A stretch of 64,000 nucleotides of DNA from Monocercomonoides exilis (lineage: Eukaryota; Preaxostyla; Oxymonadida; Polymastigidae), in contig LSRY02000027.1 in the NCBI GenBank assembly GCA_001643675.2, positions 67,001 through 131,000 of the forward strand, read 5' to 3'. The notes under the pieces are model-generated. The model had not been told where the DNA came from. It saw nothing but the letters and a program-made list of their open reading frames with translations, and made no database searches. Every line of letters begins with the position of its first letter. The first letter of the stretch is position 1. The position numbers and the translations under genes were made by a program. Below are positions 1-11,915 of the stretch, piece by piece.

Positions 1-660
1 TCATAACTTTTTTCGGTTTATTGATTTTCCAAAGGTTATTGGACAATGGGGAGAGATTTTGAAAACAAATGTCGAATTTATCGCAACTGTTTAAAAAACA
101 AATATGAGAGCTGAAATAAAGACGATTATCTCTTGAATATGCCTGTTCTCTTTTCAGTGTTAATTTCCAAACATTCAAGGATAATTTTCCAATTGAAAAT
201 AATGGAAGAAAAAAATATTTTTTTTAAAAATAATCTCCCATATGAAAAACAAATACTCCTATAATGAAGTATTGTTAAAATGAAACATTAAAATTTTCTA
301 TTTGTCAAGAATATAACTTTGTCACAAAAAACGATCAAAGATTTATTTTTGTTGGTGCCATTTGTCCGTAAAAATACAAATGGAAAATATTAATGTTTAA
401 TTTTGCAATTCTTCACTATTAGACTGTTTGTTTTTCATATAAATTTTTTATTTTTATCATTTCATTATATTAACAAAAAAATAATCGGGTTTATGTTTGC
501 ATGTTGTTAAAAAAATGAAATGTGAAAAAAAAACAAGAAAAAAGTGTTTGTGAAAAAAAAGTACGTAAAAATAGTTTGATTATAGTTTATGCTATTCAAA
601 ACAACTCATCAATTTCTTGTGAGCTGCCTGGTTCGCTGAGAAAAGTGAATTTTAAAAATA

Positions 661-703
<43 letters not shown>

Positions 704-1346
704 GCGGTAACTCAGCGAGAAACAAACTAAAATAATAAAGCAAACTTGAAATGAATTGTAAGAAATTTGTTAAAACGTTGTATAAAAGTAAAAAAAGCCA
801 ATCAACATTTGTTGAAAGTTGGCAGTCAAAAACATGAAAGTGCCAATATGGGAAAAAGTCCTATTTAAAAGTTGACCCTAATAATTATCATCTTTGTTTC
901 TTATTCCTTCAAATGAGATTGCAATTTTAACGAATTATTATAAAATTAAGTGCATTTATAGAAATATCATAAACAATTTCAGGTTTCATATTTTGAATAT
1001 TTGCTATAACATAAAATACGAAAAAGAAATATTATTTTAAAATACTAAAAAAAAAATATCAAATAAAAATTGTAAAGATATATATATTTCATTCTTCCAG
1101 ATGATTTTGCTTCTAAATTCATTTCAAATGATTCTCCATAATAATGCAAAGAATTTGCCATTACATCGAAAATAATTGATTATTCGCATTAATCCAAGAT
1201 GTTAACAGTTGATGAACAGATCTTCCTCAAAATTGTCATTCAAACTTATTTCAATCTAATTCAAAAGAAGATTCAAGGATGCATACATTTCGTCAAAAAC
1301 TATATAATAGTAACAATGTTTATGATTATGCTTCAATTATGATATT
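1..1346. other. AT-rich intergenic DNA
   Basis: No convincing gene is visible on either strand. The only open frame (522-710) is short and runs into a poly-A tract, so I regard it as spurious. The first 260 bases contain short words (a 13-base word ending in ATCTCCCAT near 220, and a CTTTTCAGTGTT word near 152) that recur in altered order or inverted near 23.2 kb, suggesting decayed dispersed repeats. Confidence 0.6.
662..702. repeat. Poly-A tract (41 A)
   Basis: Uninterrupted run of 41 A flanked by CAAA-type AT-rich sequence and CGCGG. It could be the tail of a retroposed sequence, but no recognisable gene copy lies immediately upstream on the + strand. It is probably a homopolymer slippage tract. 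Confidence 0.9.
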
Positions 1347-4007
1347 TCATCTTTTTTTCTTTTGTTCCTTTGTTTTACCTTTTGAAGAAGATGAATACTT
1401 CTTTTCTTTTTTAGCAATTGCTACCCCGAGCTTGTCTTTTTCCACAAGAAGAGCAGCAATAAGGCGGCACAACTCGATGTTATCCTTTTCTAATTGGATT
1501 CTTTGGTCCTTCGGAGACAACTTAGCAACAGTTGATGGCTAAAAAAACAAATAAGAGAAATGTTTATTCATTCCATCAAAGATTTGAATTTAACCATCAA
1601 TCAAGAAATGAGTAAAAATTTGAATGAATAATTTAGTAAATGAAGATACAAACCAATTCAAGAATTAAATGCAGAATGGAATTTTGTTCATCCTCAGAAG
1701 TCGTTGGCTGAATGCTTTTGGCATCATTATTCGAAACATCATTTTTAGTTGTTTTATTTTCTATTAATTCTCCTTCAACTTGTTCGCTCATCTTCTCCTT
1801 CTCTTCGAAGTTCTTCACTTTCTCAACATCTGATGCAAATTTTTGTGTAAGTCTGTCTTTTTCTTCCTGCGTCATATCTTCCTTCGCTGAATGTCTCAGC
1901 TTTCTTATAAGCTTCTCGTATTTCTCAATTGGGAACGGCTCTTTAAAGCGACCATCTTTTCCTGATTCTTTTTCTTTCTTCTTTTTCTCTTTTTTCCCAT
2001 TTTCCTTCGATATTTGTGGTGCGTCATGCTTAACAAATTCGTTTTCATCTGTCTGTGCAGAAAACAATGATTTCTTTGAAGATGCAGTTAGAGGCACATC
2101 CATCGACTCATCTAAAAGTCTCTCAAACTCTGCGTCTGCTATTGAAGGGACAGCTGCAACTGCACCTGGAAAAGTCGAGAATTGTGTCGTTGATCCACTT
2201 GGCGTCAGGGCAGCAAGCGAAGACACAGAGGGCGCACGCGAATTGAAAGGCGACGGAGAGCGAGAGACAGAAAACCAGTCGCCTTCTGTCTGAACAGCCT
2301 TTTCAGAAAATTCTGGCAGATCTTGAATTGGAGAGTGCGTGTGATGAGGAGGCGGGGCAAGAATGTCATCTTTGTCTTGAAGAAGCAGGTCAGTTGTTGA
2401 TGACTTATTGTCCAGAAATGACCGTTCTGAACCTGTTCCCAGTGCAGCTGTTGTCAGGCCTGATGTGTTGGATGTTGCTGGTCGAGCACTTTCATCTGTC
2501 TCTTTTTTGTCTTCTCCATTTGCTTTCTCTTCTTCAATTCGCGTTTGCTGAATAATTATACAGATTTTTAATATTAAATGGATGCATTTGTGAAAACGAG
2601 AATTGTTATTTTAAAAAAAAATGGAAGCAAAACAAACCTCTTCTGATCGCTTTCTTAATATTTGGATTTTCCTTCTGAGCTCAAAAATTATATCATCTTT
2701 CTTCCATTCTTCCTCTTCCATTTTTGTCATCAACTTTTTTCTTTCCACAACCTGTTTTTTGATTTCCTCTTCTTCCTTCAATCTTTCTCTTTCTTTTTGC
2801 TTTTCTTTTTCTTTCTGTTTGGCTGCCTCAAACTCTGCTTCCCAATCCCTCTGGACCGACTTCTCCTGCAGCGCTGCCATTTGAGCAACAGCCATTTGAT
2901 CAAAAAAGCGTCCAGGTGATGCTCTGCTCGACGTCAGAGGCTGCCTTGCTGAGCCAATCGCTTTGTCTCGTTCCGTGTTCGAAGACAACGACATCAAAGA
3001 TGCTTGAGACTGACGCGATGTGAGTGTACCAAACGATGCAGTGGTGCCCATAAGCTGATTTGATGATGTCGAAGATAGCTTTGAGTGACCGCGTATTAGC
3101 GAACGTGTAGAGCTCATTGGAGTTCTGTGCTGGGAAATTAATGACGGAACTTGAGAGGATGCTTGAGGTGAAACACCGTTTCTTTCCGTAACAGAATTTA
3201 TCACAGAAGTTCCCGTTGCTGAAGGTGGCATAACACCAAACTTCTCAAAATATCGCTGATTAGCTAATTTTTCTTTCACTTTTCGTTGTGCTGCTTCACA
3301 ATCACGAAGATGAACTCGAGCATCAGTGAGAGCTGATTTCAATAGTGTTGCACGAGAATAAAGTGCAGTAAGCTCCCTAAAATCTCATAACTTAAATAAA
3401 CAAAAACATTCAACAATCAACCTTATTGTAGTCTGTTCTTCTTCACTCATTGCATCCTTTTCAGATTCAGCTCTTTGAATTGATTCTTGAATTGCTATAT
3501 TCGAATTTATAATTTAATGAAAACGTGAACGCTTAGATAAACAAACGACACTTCATACATTTTATAGCCTCTTCGGTCTTCTTCCATTCTGACCAAGCAT
3601 TCTGCCTCATTTCTCCCAATTTCTTCAAAATAACATCAACATCAGCTTGTGACTCATCAACTGAATCCTTGACCAAATTTCTTCTTTCCTCATATAAAAG
3701 TGTTCTTGGTGAGTCAACGGAAAATTGTTGACTATAATGAGTAAGCCTGAGCATTATTTTTGGAAAAAAAAGTGTTTATCAATGATGCCAAAAAAAATAG
3801 GAAACCATCTTTCTACATCGTTAAGTACTTTTTGCTTTTCGGAAGCCACTAGCGAATCAACTAATGCAAGCGCTCTTCTGCGTGCATTGTCGATGGAACC
3901 AGGCTAAGCAATAAAAAAATATATTGTTTTCTTAGGAAAGAAAAGCACACCATTGAAGTGTCATATAACGAGTCATCTTCATCCATTAATTCTTCAGTAG
4001 ATGTCAT
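1347..4007 (-). CDS. Coiled-coil protein, 746 aa, 7 exons, unknown function
   Basis: I reconstruct seven exons on the minus strand: 4007-3951, 3903-3806, 3746-3559, 3494-3422, 3376-2638, 2547-1654 and 1538-1347. All have GT-AG introns of 45-115 bp and phases that agree, giving 2,241 nt ending in TGA. The protein starts with an acidic segment (MTSTEELMDEDDS), followed by heptad-like charged helices with repeated Glu, Lys, Arg and Gln. A Ser/Thr/Gln-rich linker (about 230-340) follows, then a long Glu/Lys/Arg coiled coil (about 340-440) and further Lys/Glu-rich stretches. The last exon again looks helical. I recognise no enzymatic domain or family. It is divergent from the His/Ser-rich gene downstream on the + strand, and the two 5' ends are only a few hundred bases apart, so they may share a promoter region. 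A cytoskeletal or basal-body role would be a guess. Confidence 0.75.
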
Positions 4008-4295
4008 TGCACTTTGCAAAAATATAACTCTATCAGAAATAAGTCAGTTTATTTTTTTTTAACTTCAGAGTTTTCTATCATATTATTATGGTTTATTTGT
4101 AACAATTTTTATATTTTTTGAGTACAGGGAGCGGAAAGATTTATATAAACGCTTAAATCTCGATATAAATTATTTGTTTTGTTTGTCATATGGCTCAAAC
4201 ATCTCGTACATCTATTGTGTTTGCGCAATAAATGATTTTTGAATTTTTCAAATTTCTTTTCATTTTCTCTTTTGAAATGCCTTTATCTCTGTTAG

Positions 4296-6369
4296 AACTG
4301 CTGAAACATATTCGTCAATATCAACTCCTCCCCCCTCTCCTCCTGCAACTCCACCATTTCACGAAATTCCAGAGCCTGAGTCAAAACGTGTATTTACATC
4401 TCCATTTAGAATGAAACAGCTATCAGAAAAAGAAGATCGAAAATTGAGCGGGAATAAAGATAGGGATTATCTTTCTATTGCAAAAAAGGATGATGAATTT
4501 CTCAGGAAAATTTCTAAACATAAAAAGGCAAAGATTCATTCTCGATCATTTTCTTTTTCTCCATCAAAGCAAACTGAATTTCATAAATATTGCCACGTTA
4601 GTCCCAAATATCTTTATACACCTCAACCACCTGAAAGGAAATCCAGCCACATTTGCCTCCGTTCGGATGGATTGATCCCCTGGATTCCAACTGGAAATGG
4701 GAAGAAAAAGGGGGTTAATGACGATTTGGCAGAACTTTCATTTGTGAGTGTCGATGATGGCTCTTCCTTCGAAGTTGAACGTCGCAGTAAAGAAAATAGA
4801 CGAAACAGAATTTCTTCAAGACTAGGTGCAACGCATTGTTCTTGGTGTCGAGAGATTGAAAATGAAGTGCGCGAAAATGAAACAGCTACAAAAGAGAGAG
4901 AAGAAGTGAAAAAGAAAGTAGCGATGATGAAAAGTCGTTTTCCTCCGGGATTTTTCGCAGAACGGGCTGCATTGAGAGTTCAACATCAAGCAATGCTTAA
5001 GCAACTAGCATTGAAGGAGGAAGCGAAGCGACTTGAATCACTTACAAGACAAAAAACGCAACTTATTAGAGAAAAAAGAGATGAGAAGCATTCGCAATCT
5101 TTTATAGTTGAAAACAGATGGAAGAAGAAAATGCGAGCAGAAGACAATAATCCATGCAGCTACTATGACTCTCTTGTACGTGACGATTTACCTGAAAGAA
5201 ATGCTTCCTATCACTTCTTAGAATTTCCAATGATTTGTACAGCAACAAACATGGAACAACGGAGCATTCCTTCAAGATGTTCAACCATCGATCATGATTA
5301 CCGCAGTTCCACACACCCATCACCATCAAATGTTCAAAGGGAAAACTCAAGCAACAATGAAAGAAATGTGAATCATGACGGATACCATCATTCAAAACAT
5401 CACCATTCCCATCATCCACATCATCGCCACCATCATTGTCATTGCCAACACCACCAACATTTGTCTGATTCCCGTTCCGAACAAGAGGGCAAGCCTTCAT
5501 TTGAAAAGAAAATGAGTCCAATGGCAGCAAAGCACATTTCCAATCAACATCATTCAATATCACCAGAACGTGTTTCTGGATCTCAACCACGGTCTCGTCC
5601 ACAAACGCAATCACAATCACAATCTCGTTCTCGTATTTATTCTCAATCACCTAACAGACATTCTCAGAAGGAGTCTGAGTCTCCTTCTATTTCTCCTCCA
5701 AGAGCTTCTCCAAAGCTGTCTGCACAAAGGAAAAGAAAAGGATTAAAATTGTCAAAAACAACAACGCAAAAGCCTGATTTACAGAAAAAGTCTGTTGTTC
5801 AAACTTCATATTCTAAAAATGAACAAACACAAAAAACACAAAATTGTGACTATGAATTGAAAGACAAAAGAATTGACATGGGTAATGTGAGAGGCGGAGA
5901 AGGGATATCGGCTGATATGATGGGAGGTGAAGGAACTAGAAGAGTTGTTCACATCACAGATAAAATGGTAATAAATCCAGAACTGCAGAAAACGAAAGAA
6001 GAAGAAGCAGAAAAGAAAAGAAATGCAACACAAGACGATCAATGGGCAGATGAATTTCCAGCAGCAGAAAACATTCTGTCTCCATCGTCTTTTCCTCCCA
6101 ATAGATTTTCGTCTGTTCCAACGTATTTATATGTCACAGCTCAGCCTCAATCGCATTCTCTTTCACCAGCTACTTCGATTACATTTGCATCTGAATCGCA
6201 AAATGGTTCCTCATCGTCATCTTCTTCATCTTTCCCTTCTTCTTCTTCTGCTTCCTCATCATCCTCTTCTTCTTCTTCTTCTTTTTCATCCTCTTCACAT
6301 CAATCTTCTGATCCATCTTCTTATTCTTCTTCATCCTCTTATACAACTCTACTCGCTTCATTGCTCTGA
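4296..6369 (+). CDS. His- and Ser-rich basic protein of unknown function
   Basis: The main open frame has an ATG at 4411 and ends with TGA at 6369 (652 aa). The same frame is open upstream to a plausible splice acceptor (CTGTTAG, ending at 4295), so an upstream exon probably supplies the true start. I could not join the ATG near 4191 to it in phase. Visible in the 652-aa part: a CxxC (CSWC, about residue 146) in a charged helical segment about 120-230; a His-rich block (about 320-345, many His with a few Cys) that could bind metal; an SR/Q-rich segment about 390-430; and a Ser tail of mixed TCT/TCA/TCC codons (about 600-640). No family recognised. The antisense frames here are compositional shadows. 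Confidence 0.65.
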
Positions 6370-6618
6370 ATATCAAATATGAGAATATTTGTTGTGTTTT
6401 GCGTTTTGTTAGTGAACATTTCATTCTTCTAATTTTTGGAATTTTTTTTTAACATGTTCTTATCCAAGTTGAAGATTTGAAACCAAAAAATAAAAATGTC
6501 ATTCTTTTCTTTTGTTTGTTCCAGCAAATATGCAGCTCCGAAGATGGTTTGCAAAACAAAAATGAGTAATTCTAAATGTTGTTCGTTGTCATTTCATGAA
6601 TTAGAAATCAGAAATCTT

Positions 6619-8685
6619 TCATGACAACATCAGCACTTCGTCTTCATCTTCATCTTCTTCATTCTCTTCGTTCTCTTCGTTCTCTTCGTCTGAGGTCACC
6701 TTCATCATCTCTGCAGAATCTTCATTATGATTTTCACTTTCATTGTCTTCGCTTTCGTCTGCCACTTCGTGTGATCGAAAGAACTGCACCAATCTATTTC
6801 CAACTTTCTGTCCGATGGATCTGCCATTCGAAAGCTTGATGCTGGTGAATACATCCAAAATATCTTTCTCTGGAGGGCACTCAACAACAGCACGAGAAAG
6901 AGAAAGAGGCGTTTTGTATAGAGACGCAATGTCTTCCGCGGCATATGAAGAGACTCCAGGAAAATGAGCAAGCATCCTCTTCCACACATCTGAAACTGTC
7001 TGTGCGCTTTTCTTCTTGTTCATTCGCTGAAACTGAGCAAAAGTGAACAGAGAATGTCCATCTGCTGTCTGCTTGCGGCGGAGCGAGGCTGGAGAATATG
7101 CTCCTCCGTCTTCGACGCTCCGAGCAAGTGTCTTTGTCAGCTCTGCCAGATACTTCACTGAGTCATCATTATGCAAGGTTGTGTGAACGATGAAGCGGTT
7201 GACAACTTGAAGGTTTCTTAAGGCATCGTTAACTGTTTTTGGAGAGTAGAAGCCTCGATGCGACAAGTGATGGCCAAAACGCTTCTGCCCAAAGGGAAGC
7301 CAAGGCATTCGCATCGGCTGAGTTTGAGAGGAAGAAATAGACTCAGACGAAGATGCAGCTGAGGATTTCACTTCGCCTTCGACCAAGTAGATGACAGTGT
7401 CGCAGCCACAATTAGAGAGGCGATGCTTCTGCTCATCAAATCTGGTGTCGACGATACTGTTCAGCAGATCGTTGACTGTCTTCCGCTCCACAATGCAGCT
7501 CAGCACAAGTTCTGTTTCCTCATCCCAGTCTGAACCATCTTCGTTCCGAGCAATCCACAAAAAGTCACCAATGTTGATTGCCCGCCGGAGTGTGCGAACG
7601 CCATTCAATCGAAGCTCATCTTGAAATGCCTTTAAAGAAGAAGTGAAAAAAACATAAAAATATTAATTTCATATATGAAGACAAACTGTCGTCTCTTCGT
7701 CGTATCTCTTTTCTCTGCTGTCCACAACCAAATAAATGGTGTATTCTCCTATTTTCAACGGTGCTACATCTTTGTTTCGCTCCATGTCCTCTGTTCTTTT
7801 CTGTGCTTCCATTAAATATGCTAACGAAGGAAATTTGATTTTTTCTGTTGGTGCTTTCAAAGATATTGCATTCCTTTTTTCAACATTTTGCTTTTTAATT
7901 TTAATTTTTCTTTCAGCATTTCCTTTTTCTTTCGTCTTTTTAACTCTTATACTTTTCGATCTGGTTGAAGATGAAATATCTTTGGTATTTTCAAGTTGAG
8001 TCGATCTCAGTTCATTCTCAATTTCCATTTCAGCTTCAATTTGCAACCGAAAAATTAATGAAGACGCAGAATCCGCTTCGTCCTCACACTCTTTATCGCT
8101 GACATCTGTATTATCCTGTATTTCCAAATGATCAGGCTCTGAAAAAGTGTCTGACTCTTCAGCATCTTCATCCAACAAAATAGGCGAAGTTACTGGTGAA
8201 GATTTTATTTCTGCCGCATTCTTTTGGGCTTCGAAATCCAAAATTTTAGGACGTTTCCTATCTTTTGGATTTATATCATCTTCATCCAAAGAACAATTAC
8301 ATTGATGATCAATTGAATAGAATCTATGAGTCTCTTTCGTAAGGTCAATCTGTGGACTTGTCAAATCAATAACATCTACATCATTAGAAAATGGAGAGTC
8401 ATTTCCCAAATCAGTTTGAAACGAATCATCATTTTTCCGTGATTCATCTTCATTTTCAAAATATTTGTTATCAACAACGATATGCTGGGCAGCTTCCTCC
8501 GTAAGCCATTTGGAATTTTCCAATTGCAAGTCTGTTATTGAATCTTTTTCGTGAGAAGAAAACCAACCAATTTTGTATAACACTTCTCCTGTTGTTTCAG
8601 AAAAATTCACATCAGCTTCATCAATGCATTTTGTTGGCTTTCCATCGGAAACAAATAAGCATACGTGAATTCTTCTTTCGGTCAT
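6619..8685 (-). CDS. MUS81: MUS81-type structure-specific endonuclease subunit
   Basis: Two exons (8685-7687 and 7629-6619) are separated by a 57-bp intron, phase 0, giving 669 aa ending in TGA. The C-terminal half carries the ERCC4/XPF nuclease fold: a VDSREKR-like strand at the exon junction, then the catalytic signature IVERKTVNDLLNSIVD, then DTRFDEQKHRL and VIYLVEGE. These match the ERKxxxD arrangement of MUS81. A C-terminal helix-hairpin-helix-like part follows (PGVSSYAAEDIASLY). MUS81 with EME1/EME2 cleaves branched DNA such as stalled forks and nicked Holliday junctions. The N-terminal about 300 residues are acidic and Ser-rich, and I cannot see the usual N-terminal HhH clearly. An acidic Glu/Asp repeat ends the protein. 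A further 5' exon is possible, but the ATG at 8685 is the first in frame. The neighbouring FAM228-like gene lies upstream on the same strand. Confidence 0.85.
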
Positions 8686-8941
8686 TTTAAAAGCTTCAAA
8701 CAAAATAAAAACTACATAAACAAAAAAAGAGAAACTGATCTGTCACTTAACAAAAATTTTAATAAAGCAAATACAATAATCTCGATGAAACAAAACTCAA
8801 AACATAATAAAACATATTCACAAAATAATACTGAAAAAATCTCAATTAATTCGGTGCAAAAATAATAAAATTCCTCACAATTTCATCAAATTTCAGCTTT
8901 TTTTAAAAATTTATAATCTTCTAACTCAGATATCCAAATTT

Positions 8942-10339
8942 TCACGAAATTTTACCAATTTCCTTTCTAATTTGAATTTGCCTTGGATGCTTTTCTTCAT
9001 TTTCTGTTGAAGAATATGATTTGATGTTGCCATAATTGAATTTAGAGTTCGCAAACGCATCTGTGTGATAACGTTGTAATGGAGGGGACAATGAATGAGA
9101 TGAAAAGCGTGTTGTGGGTGTGTGATATGCAGCATGAGGGCTGAGTGGTGTTGAGTGTGAGGTTGACATCACAGAAAGAGAAGAATGAGATCTGCCGCTG
9201 GATATGCTGTTTGATGCTGGGTGCAAAGGAAGCGGAGGAAGAGAAAATGATTGAGCAGAAAATTTGGTTGGCATTTTTGAAGGAATTGGTGTGGATGAAG
9301 TCGATTGCGAACGAGCTGTTGGAGAGTCTGCATGCGGTAACAAAAGAGGAGGAAGATTTGTTTGATAAGAATACTTCCCCAAACGAGGTGAATGTTTTGT
9401 CAATTGAGGTGAAAAATGGCCCGATGAAAGCGGAGATGTTCCAGAAGATAGTAAATGAGTAGAAAGAGAAGAAACAGCAGGAAGACTATTATATTGCAAA
9501 TTTTTGCGAGAATCTCCCGCATCTCTAATTTTATTTGCAAATTCTCTTTCCTTTTCTGAATTTGCAGAAATGCTTTCAATTGGATCTTTATCTACTGATG
9601 GAGGCTTATAATGAATAGATGCTTCGCAAGAAACAAAAGGATTGTACTTATCTGCTTCAACAATATTCAAAAATACATCTAGTATTGATTTTAAAAAAAG
9701 AAGGCAATTTGTATTATTGAATATGGAATTAAAAATTCTAAACTTTGCTTTTTCGATGCACGAAGATAATCTTCGTATTGTTTCATCTTCATTTTTCTCC
9801 CAAAACAAGAACGATCTGATTCAACTAAGCTTGTAACTTGTTGTTGAACAGGTTCAAAAACCTTGTCCTTCCATTTTGAATGAAGTTGGGTCTGGCTCGT
9901 TCTTGAAGACAAATCCTTTATCGCAAGCGAGTGTGCAAGTTGAGAAACAAATTGCTCGTTTTCATCAGCAATAGCAGTTAATTGTTGAAGGAATTGCGCA
10001 TTCTTTTCTTCAGATCGTTCTTCTTTTCGTTTCTATAAAATATCATAAAAAGTGAAAGGCTGAACGAAATAAAATGTTGTACTCTTTCTTTTTCCAAATA
10101 AATTAATCTATCGATTTCAAAGGCTTCTTTTCTTTCTCTTTGGTTTTCTAAATATTTTTCTTCTATTTCACTTCGTTTTGAAATTTGAAACTAATTTGAT
10201 TGTAATTGGTCAAAAAAAGAATGAAAATTCTAAAATAAAAATAACGAAGATAAAAGCTTACTTGCTCATCAAATTTATTAAATTGTAGTAACTCTCCTGT
10301 TTGTAAAGGATCATTTGGATTCGGCAAAGATAGTGCCAT
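8942..10339 (-). CDS. FAM228-like protein, 403 aa, 4 exons
   Basis: Exons 10339-10262, 10190-10083, 10032-9744 and 9678-8942 join in phase (introns 71, 50 and 65 bp), giving 1,212 nt ending in TGA. The first half is charged helix (Glu/Lys/Arg). The block HSKWKDKVFEPVQQQV, followed after about 50 residues by NVFLNIVEADKYNPF, resembles the W-x-V-xP-Q and F(L)-x-YNPF landmarks of the FAM228 family as I remember them. Members of that family occur in flagellated or ciliated lineages, and their biochemical role is not established. The C-terminal 230 residues are Ser/Pro/His-rich and not conserved. The gene is divergent from the coiled-coil gene starting at 10510, with 170 bp between the starts, which likely holds both promoters. 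The family call rests on two short motifs. Confidence 0.6.
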
Positions 10340-10509
10340 CACAAAGCGCAATCTTAACTTTAATAAACGTTAAGGAAATTATTGTTAAGGGCGGAATTAT
10401 TTCTCATATAACAACACAAATTTTGTATAGGAATTGTTTATATTTTTTGATAGTCAAAAAAGCAGTCGACAATTTATTTTTCATTTACCAAAACCTTTAA
10501 TTTATTTTG

Positions 10510-11380
10510 ATGAATGATTTAAATGTTGATAAAATGGAGCTGGGAGCTCGGCAAAACTCTGCATTACAACAGCAAAAACAATCGGAAAAATTAAGCCTCA
10601 AAGAAGGTAAACAAATGTTTTTAAATTACTGACTTTATTGAAGCAAATATTATTCATTTTTATTTAAATTTCACGTAAATAATTTAAGATAAAAGAAACG
10701 CAATAAGCTTTCATGCGGATAAATCTACAAACAGAGAATTTGACTCAAGACAAAGACAACTAAGCGAGTTTTTTTCAAGTGAAACATCATCAATTTCATC
10801 ATCTCAAAAGCTTCAATCACTCGAAGAAGAAGTATTTCAATTGAGAGAAATCCAGCACGAAAAAGATGAAACAATAAAGGAACTTCTTATTTCACTCGAT
10901 GAATTGAAGCAAGAATTGAAAATCGAAAGAGAAGAAAAAGAAGAAACTTTTGCACGAATACAAAAATCAAATATGAAAACCCAAGAAACTCAAACTTTGA
11001 TATCTGGGAAAATAGACATAGAAAGCGAATTAGATAGAAATATAAGTGAAAGAGACAAATTAATTGAAAAACAAGAGCAAACAATAAATACAGGTCGTAG
11101 GACTGTTGAAATGTCGCTTCAACAACTTAATTCATTACAGACGCAAATAAAGAATGAAAAAGAAGAACTTCATCGCTTAGAACAGAAAAGTCAAGAAGAA
11201 AGAATTCTTTTAGCTAAAATTACATCTGTTAGAAGAGACGAGGAAGAAAAAGTGATGAAACTTAAACAAGAATTAAGCGTGATTAAAGCTTTGATAATTG
11301 AAAATGAAAATCAATCTCAAGCACTTTCATTGGAAATTGCAGAAAAATTACACAAGGCAGGAGCAGAAAGAGAGAAATGA
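10510..11380 (+). CDS. Coiled-coil protein, 262 aa, 2 exons
   Basis: Exon 1 is 10510-10606 and exon 2 is 10689-11380, with an 82-bp GT-AG intron. The product is 262 aa and ends in TGA. After a Gln-rich start the protein is nearly all Glu/Lys/Gln/Ile/Leu heptads from about residue 85 to the end (two long coiled-coil stretches, with a short break around 160). There is no catalytic motif or membrane segment. The short length and continuous coil suggest a structural or tethering protein. It is divergent from the FAM228-like gene. I do not recognise the family. Confidence 0.7.
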
Positions 11381-11915
11381 AAATGCGATTGAAATAAAAA
11401 CACGAGAAAAAAATGAAAAATTGAAGATTGTTAATCAAAATATTCAATGAATAGATGCTGAATGAATTATCGGCTTCATAGGAATATTTGAAATGTAAAG
11501 TTCTTCTGGAGCATTGATATGCCTTCTCATTGGCAGAAATATAAATGACTTTATGCAAACTGTTTGACAATTGCATGTTTTTGTATTCAATTCGATATTG
11601 AAATGCTTTTAGAATTGGTCAATTCAAAAAAAATTCAATAATTATTTCAATTTTCATTTGATTAAGCGAATGTTTGTGATAAAAACTGAAAAATGGAATA
11701 AAAAACAAAATGTGAAAAGAAATAATAATCAATTTAATCACAATATAAAAACGATAAGACTCAATTAATATCATGAATTTTGTGAAATGAACTGTTATTA
11801 ATAATTTGAAGCTTTTTGTTTTGTTTTGTTTTGTTTTGTTTTGTTTTGTTTGTTTTGAAGTTAGATTATTTATTCGCTGAATGTTGAATGTAATTTATGT
11901 TTGATGTGTAGACAT
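11381..11915. other. Intergenic region between convergent genes
   Basis: This is the 3' intergenic space between the coiled-coil gene (+) and the Dicer gene (-). It is AT-rich with no supported gene. It contains a TTTTG pentanucleotide microsatellite at 11813-11857. Confidence 0.6.
11813..11857. repeat. (TTTTG)n microsatellite
   Basis: About eight tandem TTTTG units, nearly perfect with one shortened unit near the right end. It lies just downstream of the Dicer stop codon. Confidence 0.9.

Noticed and set aside
522-710. Small + strand open frame ending in a Lys run
   Set aside because: The second half is translation of the poly-A tract, and there is no other coding signal.
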